Shown here one piece after another: positions 1 through 7,216 of a DNA stretch of 64,000 bases (position 1 is the first letter of the stretch; the number at the start of each line of letters is the position of its first letter). This DNA is from Anaerolineae bacterium (GTDB taxonomy: Bacteria > Chloroflexota > Anaerolineae > Aggregatilineales > J027). Location of the stretch: positions 219,107 to 283,106 of the forward strand of contig JAIOHL010000124.1 in the NCBI GenBank assembly GCA_019913005.1. Direction: 5' to 3'. The notes beneath the pieces were generated by a model that saw only the letters and a program-made list of their open reading frames with translations, had not been told where the DNA came from and ran no database searches. The position numbers and the translations under genes were made by a program.

Positions 1-5
1 GACAT
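1..5 (-). CDS. start of a gene running off the left edge
   Basis: On the minus strand an ATG at bases 5-3 is preceded by AAGGAG at a good distance, so a gene appears to begin here and leave the window. Only two codons are visible and the product cannot be named. The LacI-type operator about 105 bp upstream suggests a sugar-uptake or glycosidase gene controlled by the adjacent repressor. This is inference from context only. Confidence 0.45.
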
Positions 6-110
6 TTAGCTCCTTATAGGCTCTAGCGAAATTTTTAAGGCCAAATACGAACTGATTAGGTTTCATTTCTGATTCTGCGGAATACCCTCCTTTAAAAATT
101 CTCCTAAATG

Positions 111-126
111 TTGGGAGCGCTCCCAA
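111..126. promoter_or_regulatory. LacI-family operator, TTGGGAGCGCTCCCAA
   Basis: A perfect 16-bp palindrome lies just past the lacI stop codon. It shares the 14-bp core TGGGAGCGCTCCCA with the site in front of the lacI gene. This core is the published operator of the cellobiose repressor CebR of Streptomyces and is typical of sugar-responsive LacI repressors. It lies upstream of the gene that starts at base 5, so it probably controls that gene. Confidence 0.85.
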
Positions 127-141
127 CATCGCCTAACAAAA

Positions 142-1176
142 TTAGGTCGACTGACGGACGATCAATTTCACCGGGAGCATTTGCTGAAATGGCGGCTCAA
201 CTCTGCCCTCTAGCAGGTCAATCAAGCCACGCACCGCATAATCTCCTAGTTGGGTTATTGGCTGTTGAACAGTAGTTAACTGGGGTTCAGTGGTACGGGA
301 AATCCCCATATCATCAAAACCACCGATGGCAATATCTTCTGGAATACGCAGGCCCGCTTCTTTAATGGCCCGCATCGCGCTGGCAGCCATTACATCATTG
401 GCGGCAAACACCGCGTCTATCCGGTGATGCAGCAGCAGTTTCATACCTGTATAGCCGCTCGCATCCGAATAATCCCCAGCCGGGGTAATGAGGCGCATAT
501 CTATAGGAATATCGGCATGTTGCAGGGCGCTAATATATCCTTGCAAACGATCATGGCTCGATGTCAGACCTGACCGACCTGTGATCATCCCGATACGCCG
601 CCGACCCTGTTTGATAAGATGCTCAACCATCATACGAGCACCCTGCTCATTCTCCGAATCCACATAGCTACTTTGTTCATAAGCGGTAAAAGGCCGGCCT
701 ATGATGATGTAGGGTTTGCCCCTTTGATCAAGGCGTTTGATGAATGAGGCATTTACGGTAGCGGATGCAACAATCATGCCATCCGCAAGACGGTCATTGA
801 ACACCTGATCGTAGAAAGCACTCTCATCTACATTGGCACTCGTCAGCCATAGGATGGGGCTGTAATTCACAGAATTGGCGGCGGTAGTAATGCCTTGCAA
901 CAGGATGGAAAAAAATGGGTCTGTAAACAGGTCGCTGACAATGTGAGGAATGAGAATTCCAATGATGTTGGCACGTTGGGAGGCTAGGGCGCGTGCGGCG
1001 GGATGGGGTTTGAAATTATAGCGTTCAATAATTTCCAACACCTTGCGGCGAGTGATTTCACTGACATTGGGATGGTGATTGACCACCCTTGAAACGGTTG
1101 AACGGGAAACACCACTGAGGCGTGCAATGTCCTCTAGGTTTAAATCGGTGATTCCGTTGTCAAAATCAGTGCCCAT
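142..1176 (-). CDS. LacI-family sugar-responsive transcriptional repressor
   Basis: A DNA-binding repressor of about 344 residues. The N-terminal LacI helix-turn-helix reads LEDIARLSGVSRSTVSRVVN, followed by the hinge (KPHPAARALASQ) and a periplasmic-binding-protein-like sugar domain. Its C-terminal part has the usual AANDVMA and GGFDD motifs. The ORF track starts at a TTG (1191); I prefer the ATG 15 bases further in, but neither has a clear Shine-Dalgarno sequence. A consensus promoter and an operator lie directly upstream, so the gene is very probably autoregulated. A second operator lies beyond its stop, in front of the next minus-strand gene. The operator matches that of CebR, so a beta-glucoside or cello-oligosaccharide inducer is plausible but not shown. 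Confidence 0.93.
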   Translation of the reverse strand: MGTDFDNGITDLNLEDIARLSGVSRSTVSRVVNHHPNVSEITRRKVLEIIERYNFKPHPAARALASQRANIIGILIPHIVSDLFTDPFFSILLQGITTAANSVNYSPILWLTSANVDESAFYDQVFNDRLADGMIVASATVNASFIKRLDQRGKPYIIIGRPFTAYEQSSYVDSENEQGARMMVEHLIKQGRRRIGMITGRSGLTSSHDRLQGYISALQHADIPIDMRLITPAGDYSDASGYTGMKLLLHHRIDAVFAANDVMAASAMRAIKEAGLRIPEDIAIGGFDDMGISRTTEPQLTTVQQPITQLGDYAVRGLIDLLEGRVEPPFQQMLPVKLIVRQST

Positions 1177-1233
1177 AACAGTTCGCGCCAAGAAAAATTA
1201 GTTAAATGCCGCTCCCAAATTGAATAAATATTG

Positions 1234-1247
1234 TGGGAGCGCTCCCA
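1234..1247. promoter_or_regulatory. LacI-family operator, TGGGAGCGCTCCCA
   Basis: A perfect 14-bp palindrome between the lacI promoter and the lacI gene. It starts about five bases downstream of the expected transcription start, a position that would block elongation or open-complex formation. A half-site, CGCTCCCAAA, sits at 1210-1219, exactly 30 bp (about three helical turns) from the matching half of this site (1240-1249). Confidence 0.87.
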
Positions 1248-1258
1248 AACTTGTTTTA

Positions 1259-1286
1259 ATCATATCCCGATTTTTTAGGTTGTCAA
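1259..1286 (-). promoter_or_regulatory. sigma-70-type promoter of lacI
   Basis: On the minus strand a perfect TTGACA (1286-1281) is followed after 16 bp by TATGAT (1264-1259). Transcription would start near 1252 and run into the operator at 1234-1247, then into lacI. Confidence 0.8.
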
Positions 1287-1324
1287 ATTTGTGATTTTCA
1301 GAACGAGCCAATGGTGACAGATGG

Positions 1325-1363
1325 CATAAAAAACAGAGTAGAATGTCACACTCTACCCTGTTT
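1325..1363 (-). terminator. rho-independent terminator after the response regulator
   Basis: On the minus strand, a stem pairing AACAG and GTAGA with TCTAC and CTGTT (one mismatch, nine-base loop) is followed by TTTTTTAT. It lies 26 bp beyond the response regulator stop and upstream of the lacI promoter, so it separates the two transcription units. Confidence 0.75.
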
Positions 1364-1388
1364 TGGAAGGTTCGTAAAAAAGCGGGAT

Positions 1389-2075
1389 TTAGCGGTTAGC
1401 AAAACGATAACCCACCCCACGTGAGGTAAGAATGTAAATTGGGTTCATCGCATCTGGCTCGATTTTTTGGCGGAGATAATGAATATACAATTTCAGACTA
1501 TCCGTAGCGTCGGCATATTCTGGCCCCCACGCCTCCTTAACCAGATCGGTACGTGAAATGACCCGGCCTGCGTTGCGTACCAAAACTCCCAAAAGTTTGA
1601 ATTCTTTGGGAGTCAAGTGTACCAATTTCTCGTTAACCTTGACCTCGCGGTTAAGGAAATTGATGCGAAAATTGCCCCCATCAAATACCAGTTCTTCAGA
1701 AACCGTCGGCGTTGGTGTACGGCGTAGATGCGCTTTCACTCTCGCAACTAATTCATCATTGTCATAGGGTTTGACAATGTAATCGTCGGCTCCCATTTCC
1801 AAACCTTTGACCACATCTTTGATTTCGCTGCGTGCCGTGAGGAAAATGATCGGCACGTCGGAAAGCTCCCGTAGCCGCCGACAAACCTCCCACCCGTCCA
1901 TATTGGGCATCATAATGTCTAATAAAACAAGATCAGGATGATTGCGATAGGCTTTGCGTAAGCCATCTTCTGCCCGATACGCCTTAATGACTTCATACCC
2001 CCGGCGCTCCAACAAAATACTAATAAGTTGGACGGTGGTTTCTTCGTCGTCTATAACCAGAATTTTTTCCGACAT
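1389..2075 (-). CDS. OmpR/PhoB-family response regulator
   Basis: A two-component response regulator of 228 residues. The receiver domain covers about residues 1-120, with the acidic pocket (IDDEE), the phosphoacceptor Asp in LVLLDIMMP, the Thr of FLTAR and the Lys of VKPYD. The C-terminal 100 residues are an OmpR-type winged helix (LTPKEFKLLGVLVRNAGRVIS, then GVGYRF). It has an AGGGGTT ribosome site. No histidine kinase is next to it. Instead, the gene upstream on the same strand encodes a membrane protein with GAF and HTH-like regions but no kinase core, so the kinase partner is probably elsewhere. Confidence 0.95.
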   Translation of the reverse strand: MSEKILVIDDEETTVQLISILLERRGYEVIKAYRAEDGLRKAYRNHPDLVLLDIMMPNMDGWEVCRRLRELSDVPIIFLTARSEIKDVVKGLEMGADDYIVKPYDNDELVARVKAHLRRTPTPTVSEELVFDGGNFRINFLNREVKVNEKLVHLTPKEFKLLGVLVRNAGRVISRTDLVKEAWGPEYADATDSLKLYIHYLRQKIEPDAMNPIYILTSRGVGYRFANR

Positions 2076-2187
2076 TCCATAACCCCTTATAGGCAGGCAA
2101 ATATTGGGTCACTAGAAAGCACATACAAACTTTTTCCTCACTCTACCATACTATTAACAATCAACGCAAGTACAAGTTAGAAAATCG

Positions 2188-4200
2188 TTAGGCGTCGGCA
2201 GGAACGAGTGTCGAATCGTTAGAATCAGCTTGCGGTTGGGCTTGGTTTGTTTCCAAAAGACGTTGTTCTGTTTCCGCGATGATACGGGCCACTTCTTCAA
2301 TTGCCACTCGTTGCTTACGATAAAAGTCGGCATTGCTCATCGCCAAGCGTAGCGCCACATCGCGCACACGTCGCCCTTGAATAAAACGCATTTCGAGGAT
2401 GTTGTACAAAATCCACTCGGCTTTGGTTAGATTTTGCTGGCCCTCTGGCCGCAGTCGTTCAATCGCATCCACCAATACCCGCCGTAGGGCATGAACGCGG
2501 TTGCCATCTGTTTTGGCGACATGGTCAACAATCCCAAGCTCCAATAGTTTGCTTTCGGCCAGTTTTGGCCCACCCCAATAATCACGCAGAGCATCTCGCA
2601 CCAAGTCAATAAACTCAGGGCTGTCGGTGAGCCTGTTTCTCTCAACCTCAATCTTTTCTGGCTTGATAGAAACTTGCCCAAAGGTGCTGACGTTGGTTCT
2701 TTGAAGGGTCGCGCTGGTAGCCGGAATAAGTTCGCCTAGCGTCGAGAAAATACGCCGTTGCAGGCGTTCATCCATGAGCACCTGTATCGAACGCTGCACA
2801 AGCGCATTCAACGTATCCTCTTCCTCGGCATTTAGATTCGGTTCGGCGGTGCGTCCCCAAATACCCATAATTCCAATGAGGGTATTTTCTTCGCCCTCCT
2901 TGCTGTAGAGCGGAACTAGCCAAAATGATCGCCAGCCAAAGTATCGGCCTGAGCGCTTAAGTCCGTCCGGCAATGGGTCATGATCGTTGCCATTTGAAAA
3001 TCCGTTGGTCAAAAATTCTTCGGTGGCGGCACGATCTTCTTCCGGAATGCGGCCTACTACCTGTTCCAAATGGGCACCCCATTCCCCAATAGATGCTACA
3101 AATGCCGTTGGGACTCGGAGTTGGTCACACACCGCCGCAAGGATCGCTTCATGCAGTTGGGCAGCATCAGCCCGTGTCAACAATCGCTCACTAATGGTTT
3201 GCAATCGTCTTGCCTGCTCTTGGTCATGGGTATAGACCAACCAGCCTTCCAAACGTGGCATAATCACCGTGAACATCCATTGCATACACAATACCACCGT
3301 GACCGCCGCAAATGAGATAAACTGCTGGCCCTCTATCCCCAAAACACTGGTGGCCTCCGCGAATATTTGGATGGCGGCCAGTACCACTGTACCTGTAACA
3401 GGTCCACGCAGCATAAATTCAAGGAGTTCGGCCTTAACCACCCGGTCTGGCTGATGGGTTCCAAAAAACGAGAGCGGATAGGCCATAAACGCCAGCATCG
3501 CCAACACGGCCACATTTGCGATGTTAAAGACAACCCATATCCAGACATTGGAAAGTGTGCCCACATCATCAAAAAATATAGACAGCAGCAGAGAGTAGGG
3601 ATAAAGTCCCCATGCCGGAGTGGTAAATGCGGCCAACAAATAGGTCATCCGGCGGCGGGTATGCGTCGTTAGGCAGCGGCGGCGTGCCCGAACAACATTA
3701 AACACCGCAAAACCAACTGCCACCAGAAAATACGCCGTATAGACAAGGAAGAAACTACCCGGCTTCATATGCCATGTAGGTTTTTCAACTAATGATTTAA
3801 CGATGGCATCGGTAAATAAAGATGCCAAAGCAAAAACCGTTCCGACGGCATAGAGTAGGCGAGAGGCTCGCCGACGCCGTCCGCGTGAAACTCGTCCCGT
3901 AGTAGCCAACAGTGCATCGGAGAGATGGAACATAGCGGCTGGAATCATCGCCAAACCGAGCCACTGAAATCGAAACCAGTTTTCAAAGGCCTGTGGTTTA
4001 CTCGGTTCAAGCGCGATAAAGACGTCTCCAATATAAGAAATGGTGACACACCCCAGCAAAATACTGGAGGCGCGGGTCACCCGATCTCTGACATGGTGCG
4101 TAATGTTATATAACAGCATCGAGGCGGTGATGATGACAATAGCTGTGGAAAGAATTTCATTGGTAAATTGGAAAAAAGTAACGCCGTCTAGCCTATCCAT
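2188..4200 (-). CDS. membrane 7TM-GAF protein with HTH-like C-terminus
   Basis: A predicted sensor of about 670 residues. The first 330 or so contain seven or eight hydrophobic segments, resembling the 7TM input region found ahead of some histidine kinases. A GAF-like domain follows at about residues 345-480 (it begins near LQTISERLLTRADAAQLHEAI). The last 150 residues are soluble and helical, with a stretch resembling a sigma-region-4 or LuxR-like helix-turn-helix (RRVRDVALRLAMSNADFYRKQ). I find no H-box, N-box or G-box of a kinase and no GGDEF or phosphatase motif. It may be a membrane-bound one-component regulator or an anchor for the adjacent response regulator. The TTG at 4209 is an alternative start, but GAGG lies just before the ATG at 4200. 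Confidence 0.8.
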   Translation of the reverse strand: MDRLDGVTFFQFTNEILSTAIVIITASMLLYNITHHVRDRVTRASSILLGCVTISYIGDVFIALEPSKPQAFENWFRFQWLGLAMIPAAMFHLSDALLATTGRVSRGRRRRASRLLYAVGTVFALASLFTDAIVKSLVEKPTWHMKPGSFFLVYTAYFLVAVGFAVFNVVRARRRCLTTHTRRRMTYLLAAFTTPAWGLYPYSLLLSIFFDDVGTLSNVWIWVVFNIANVAVLAMLAFMAYPLSFFGTHQPDRVVKAELLEFMLRGPVTGTVVLAAIQIFAEATSVLGIEGQQFISFAAVTVVLCMQWMFTVIMPRLEGWLVYTHDQEQARRLQTISERLLTRADAAQLHEAILAAVCDQLRVPTAFVASIGEWGAHLEQVVGRIPEEDRAATEEFLTNGFSNGNDHDPLPDGLKRSGRYFGWRSFWLVPLYSKEGEENTLIGIMGIWGRTAEPNLNAEEEDTLNALVQRSIQVLMDERLQRRIFSTLGELIPATSATLQRTNVSTFGQVSIKPEKIEVERNRLTDSPEFIDLVRDALRDYWGGPKLAESKLLELGIVDHVAKTDGNRVHALRRVLVDAIERLRPEGQQNLTKAEWILYNILEMRFIQGRRVRDVALRLAMSNADFYRKQRVAIEEVARIIAETEQRLLETNQAQPQADSNDSTLVPADA

Positions 4201-4282
4201 AATCCTCAACTGACTGTTGGTTGATCTTTTTTTGGTCTGTTTATTGTACCCACTGAATCGTCAGATGCCTGACCATTCGATA

Positions 4283-4318
4283 ACAGAAACCAAACGGACT
4301 GCCATCGCTGACAGTCCG
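4283..4318 (-). terminator. terminator after rplY
   Basis: On the minus strand, CGGACTG pairs with CAGTCCG across a ten-base loop and is followed by TTTGGTTTC. It lies about 45 bp past the bL25 stop codon. Confidence 0.7.
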
Positions 4319-4363
4319 GAAATTTCATCGTTTGCATCGGAGCAAGCTACTCCAACAGCGGAA

Positions 4364-5014
4364 TTATTCTTCTTCGAATTCTTCCTTCTTACGGGTAATA
4401 CGTTCTGGTTCGGCAGGAGCAACTTCGGCAGCGGTTTCTTCTTCGGCTTCACTATCCACACCCTCATAGACCGAACGCACCACAACCATATGGGGGTCAC
4501 TAGCGTAGGTCACTTTTTCAAGGGCAGGCAAATCCGAGACATGGATCATATCACCGATAGCCTTCAGCACCGACACGTCTACTATCACTTTACTTGGAAT
4601 ATCAGAGGGAAGCGACTCAACCTCAATCGTTGGGGCTTCTTGAACAACTTGCCCTCGCAGGCGTCCCTGCGTGCTTTCTACATTAATCAATTCAATCGGA
4701 ATGCTGCTGATAATGGTTTCATTCAGATTCACCGCATAAAAATCCACGTGCAGCACGTCACGGCGCACAGGATGGCGGTCTACGACACGGATAAGAGTGG
4801 TAAAAGTCTGGTCTTGAACTTTGACATCTACCAAGTGCGTTCCACCTGCTTGAATCAGAACGGCACGCAGTTGGGGCCAATCCATCATAATATGGACTGG
4901 GTTTTGGCTTGGGCCATAAATCACACCGGGGATTTGACCAACGGCACGCAGTTGTTTAACTTGCTTGCCTATTACTTCACGGGGTTGTGCTTGTAAGACG
5001 ACTGCTTCACTCAT
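4364..5014 (-). CDS. rplY: 50S ribosomal protein bL25 (CTC form)
   Basis: The 5S-rRNA-binding ribosomal protein in its long, general-stress (CTC/TL5) form, 216 residues. The N-terminal bL25 fold spans about residues 1-95 (GKQVKQLRAVGQIPGVIYG, then RVVDRHPVRRDVLHVDFY). The C-terminal beta domain continues to about residue 185 and ends in a Glu-rich tail. The ORF track begins at a TTG that lies inside the ribosome site; GAGGAG followed by ATG sets the start at 5014. It has its own promoter about 170 bp upstream and a terminator downstream, so it is a single-gene unit. Confidence 0.95.
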   Translation of the reverse strand: MSEAVVLQAQPREVIGKQVKQLRAVGQIPGVIYGPSQNPVHIMMDWPQLRAVLIQAGGTHLVDVKVQDQTFTTLIRVVDRHPVRRDVLHVDFYAVNLNETIISSIPIELINVESTQGRLRGQVVQEAPTIEVESLPSDIPSKVIVDVSVLKAIGDMIHVSDLPALEKVTYASDPHMVVVRSVYEGVDSEAEEETAAEVAPAEPERITRKKEEFEEE

Positions 5015-5177
5015 TTTCGTTGAACTCCTCAACCAAAAGCTCTTATCACTGACTATCCTCTTTTGGCGAGGCTGATGGATCAGTTCAGAGCCGTACTGTT
5101 GTATCCAATTAAGATGCTTCTTAGGACAGGCATAATGATTTTGAAATGGTTTGCCTGACTACTTTTGCGGCGTGCCG

Positions 5178-5206
5178 ATTGTAACGGAGGGGGGATAGCA
5201 AGTCAA
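5178..5206 (-). promoter_or_regulatory. rplY promoter
   Basis: On the minus strand TTGACT (5206-5201) is separated by exactly 17 bp from TACAAT (5183-5178). The bases after the -10 read CGGC, a GC-rich discriminator. The same layout occurs in front of ffh (8446-8474). Confidence 0.8.
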
Positions 5207-5259
5207 TACGTAGTCATGTAATCCAACAGGGGGTCTATCGTATTCAATCGCCCAAAAAA

Positions 5260-5268
5260 TGCTATAAT
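5260..5268 (+). promoter_or_regulatory. extended -10 element (TGC-TATAAT)
   Basis: A perfect TATAAT preceded by TGC, with no convincing -35. It is about 30 bp upstream of the zinc-ribbon gene start and is the likely promoter of that gene and the methyltransferase. Confidence 0.6.
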
Positions 5269-5298
5269 GCGGGGCGCTGTAAAGGAGAAACTTAGCCG

Positions 5299-5547
5299 AT
5301 GTCCGTTCCCTATTGTCATGTATGCCAGTCACGCCCGGAAGAGCAGCGGGCCTTTACTGATTCCGGTCTTGAAAAAGGTGATTACTGCCCGGTATGCTAT
5401 CGTCCAACCTGCTCCCATCATTTGGCAACTGTCCGTTTCCGCTGGCGAACAGATCGTCGCTTAGACAGTGCCCTTGTCTGTATCGAATGTAAACGGGCCT
5501 ATCGTCATCGAAACTGGGATGTTGCCAACCGCGATTGGATTAGTTGA
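5299..5547 (+). CDS. small zinc-ribbon protein (hypothetical)
   Basis: An 82-residue protein with pairs of cysteines that look like zinc knuckles: CHVC near the start, CPVC in the middle, a CSHH element and CIEC near residue 62. This suggests two zinc sites. I do not recognise a named family. An AGGAG site stands about ten bases before the ATG. The next gene's ribosome site overlaps the end of this one, so the two are probably co-translated. The function is unknown; RNA, DNA or protein binding are all possible. Confidence 0.8.
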   Translation: MSVPYCHVCQSRPEEQRAFTDSGLEKGDYCPVCYRPTCSHHLATVRFRWRTDRRLDSALVCIECKRAYRHRNWDVANRDWIS

Positions 5548-5561
5548 GGAACCAAAACATC

Positions 5562-6233
5562 ATGTCTCATCGTCCCCATTTGGTCTTTGAACCTGAAATC
5601 CAAGATGCCCTATCACAATATATTGTAGAGTTGTACGTAGACGAAACGGATGCCCAGCGCCAAATTAGCGAAAAAACGGCTATTCAGGGACTCCCCCAGA
5701 TTGATTTACGCGCCGAAGAAGGCTGGATGTTGATGTTCCTCACCCGCCTAATTCAAGCCAGACAAGTGGTTGAAATCGGCACATTGGCCGGATACAGCGC
5801 CACATGGATTGCGCGTGGCCTGCCCGATGATGGCAAATTGATTACGCTGGAATTAGACCAGCGACATGCCCAGATCGCCCGTGAAAATCTGGATGCCAAT
5901 AGAGTTAGCCATAAAGTGGATATTCTGGTTGGGGACGCCGCCCAAAATCTAAAGACCCTTAATGGCCCTTTTGACCTCGTTTTTATTGACGCCGACAAAG
6001 AGGGCTATGAAGTCTATTTGGAGTGGGCGATTAACCATGTACGTAAGGGCGGCCTTATTACGGCGCACAATGCCTTCCAACACGGCAACATCGTCGCCAA
6101 AATGCCCACCCCCCACCGTGCCAATAGTGCGAAATATATTGACGCCTTTAATCGCCGAGTCGCAGCAGATAAGCGCTTACTTTCAACCATCATCCCAGTT
6201 GGGGATGGTCTTGTTGCAGCAATGGTTTTATAG
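5562..6233 (+). CDS. SAM-dependent O-methyltransferase
   Basis: A class I methyltransferase of about 223 residues related to the caffeoyl-CoA/catechol O-methyltransferase family. SAM-binding motif I reads VVEIGTLAGYSATWIARGL, followed by LITLELD (the acidic ribose-binding strand) and FDLVFIDADKEGY, the metal-binding signature of this family. Another typical element is RKGGLITAHN. The length agrees with the family. The ORF track starts at a TTG that is part of the TTGAGGA ribosome site; the ATG at 5562 is the better start. The substrate cannot be read from sequence. Confidence 0.9.
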   Translation: MSHRPHLVFEPEIQDALSQYIVELYVDETDAQRQISEKTAIQGLPQIDLRAEEGWMLMFLTRLIQARQVVEIGTLAGYSATWIARGLPDDGKLITLELDQRHAQIARENLDANRVSHKVDILVGDAAQNLKTLNGPFDLVFIDADKEGYEVYLEWAINHVRKGGLITAHNAFQHGNIVAKMPTPHRANSAKYIDAFNRRVAADKRLLSTIIPVGDGLVAAMVL

Positions 6234-6244
6234 GGAGATACGGA

Positions 6245-7102
6245 ATGGAGAAAACGGGTCGTCATCCCAAAAGGGTACGATTTTGGAGTGTAGCCTTAGT
6301 GCTAAGTCTCATCGGTTTGTTGATCGGGGCGTGTGATGAGGTGGATAAGCTGACAGGGGATGAAGATGTGGTGGTGCCCACTCTTGCCACCCTGACCGAT
6401 TTGCAAACAGCCGTCTATTTAACGCAGGTCGCCCCACCAGCGGGTTTTGCAACGGTGTCCTTCCCCGGCATTGACGACAATTTACGCACGGCAGTTTATT
6501 CGCACGTCGTCATCACGGTGAGCTTTGATGGTGCATATAGCGAACCCACTCCCGACGATCCTCCCAATGTCCAAAGCACGATGCGGATCGAAATTTGGAA
6601 CGATGACTTTAATGTGGCGCGGCAGGTGCGGATTGAATTTTTGGGCAATGTCTTCTCAGGGGATGCCAGCAATTTAGACGTGGTGCGCCTGAGCAACAAT
6701 TTCTACATGCTTAATCCCAATGGCGTATGTATCACCGACCCTGCTAAAATCCGCGATATTGCCACCTTGCAGGCAGGTCAATTATTGGGTGGGGTCAATT
6801 TGGCCCAGCCAACGGGCCGTCCCAATGAGCTAATTAATGGCTACAAATCGTGGCAATATGGCTTTACCCCCTCCCAGATGAATTACCCCTCTGTTCAAAC
6901 GACCAACGCGATTGATATTTTGACGGGTGAACTGTGGGTTTCGCCTGAGTACAATGTTGTTACCCGCTACAAAGTCGAAATGAATGTCTATCAGGCCACC
7001 TTGCTGTTCGGCAATCGTCCCGTCACTGGGCGCATTGTTTTTCAATATGATATAGATCAACTGGGTATCGCGCCAAACATTTCTGTACCAAATGGCTGTT
7101 AG
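6245..7102 (+). CDS. predicted lipoprotein of unknown function
   Basis: A 285-residue protein with a basic N-terminus, a hydrophobic segment and a lipobox (LIGAC, Cys about residue 30), so it is probably lipid-anchored outside the membrane. The rest is beta-rich and resembles LppX/LprG-like or LolA-like lipid carriers in general pattern only, so no family is assigned. It sits 11 bp after the methyltransferase with an AGGGAG site and probably belongs to the same transcript. It ends just before the dnaN promoter. Confidence 0.75.
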   Translation: MEKTGRHPKRVRFWSVALVLSLIGLLIGACDEVDKLTGDEDVVVPTLATLTDLQTAVYLTQVAPPAGFATVSFPGIDDNLRTAVYSHVVITVSFDGAYSEPTPDDPPNVQSTMRIEIWNDDFNVARQVRIEFLGNVFSGDASNLDVVRLSNNFYMLNPNGVCITDPAKIRDIATLQAGQLLGGVNLAQPTGRPNELINGYKSWQYGFTPSQMNYPSVQTTNAIDILTGELWVSPEYNVVTRYKVEMNVYQATLLFGNRPVTGRIVFQYDIDQLGIAPNISVPNGC

Positions 7103-7121
7103 AACAACAGTGCGGAAACCC

Positions 7122-7149
7122 TTGCGTTTACGGGGTTTAAGGATATAAT
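7122..7149 (+). promoter_or_regulatory. putative dnaN promoter
   Basis: TTGCGT and TATAAT separated by 16 bp, lying about 68 bp before the dnaN start codon. An AAACCC/GGGTTT inverted repeat overlaps the -35 region and could serve as the end of the upstream transcript. Confidence 0.6.
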
Positions 7150-7216
7150 TTTGGGGTTACACGATTCACAAAAATTTGAAAATTTACGGCGCGAAGCCCT
7201 GCGGAGAACTCTCAAC

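Larger units (their letters stand above)
5015..5298. other. divergent intergenic region, rplY / zinc-ribbon gene
   Basis: This 284-bp gap holds the rplY promoter (5178-5206, minus) with an mRNA leader of roughly 155 bases, and an extended -10 element (5260-5268, plus) for the downstream gene. I see no open frame or RNA gene in it. A run of eight purines (GGAGGGGGG) lies in the rplY promoter spacer. Confidence 0.6.

Noticed and set aside
132-146. CCTAA/TTAGG small hairpin at the lacI stop as terminator
   Set aside because: The stem is only five AT-rich pairs and no T tract follows on either strand.
4217-4996. 259-codon plus-strand ORF opposite rplY
   Set aside because: It is the mirror of the bL25 gene, has no ribosome site and gives a protein without recognisable features.
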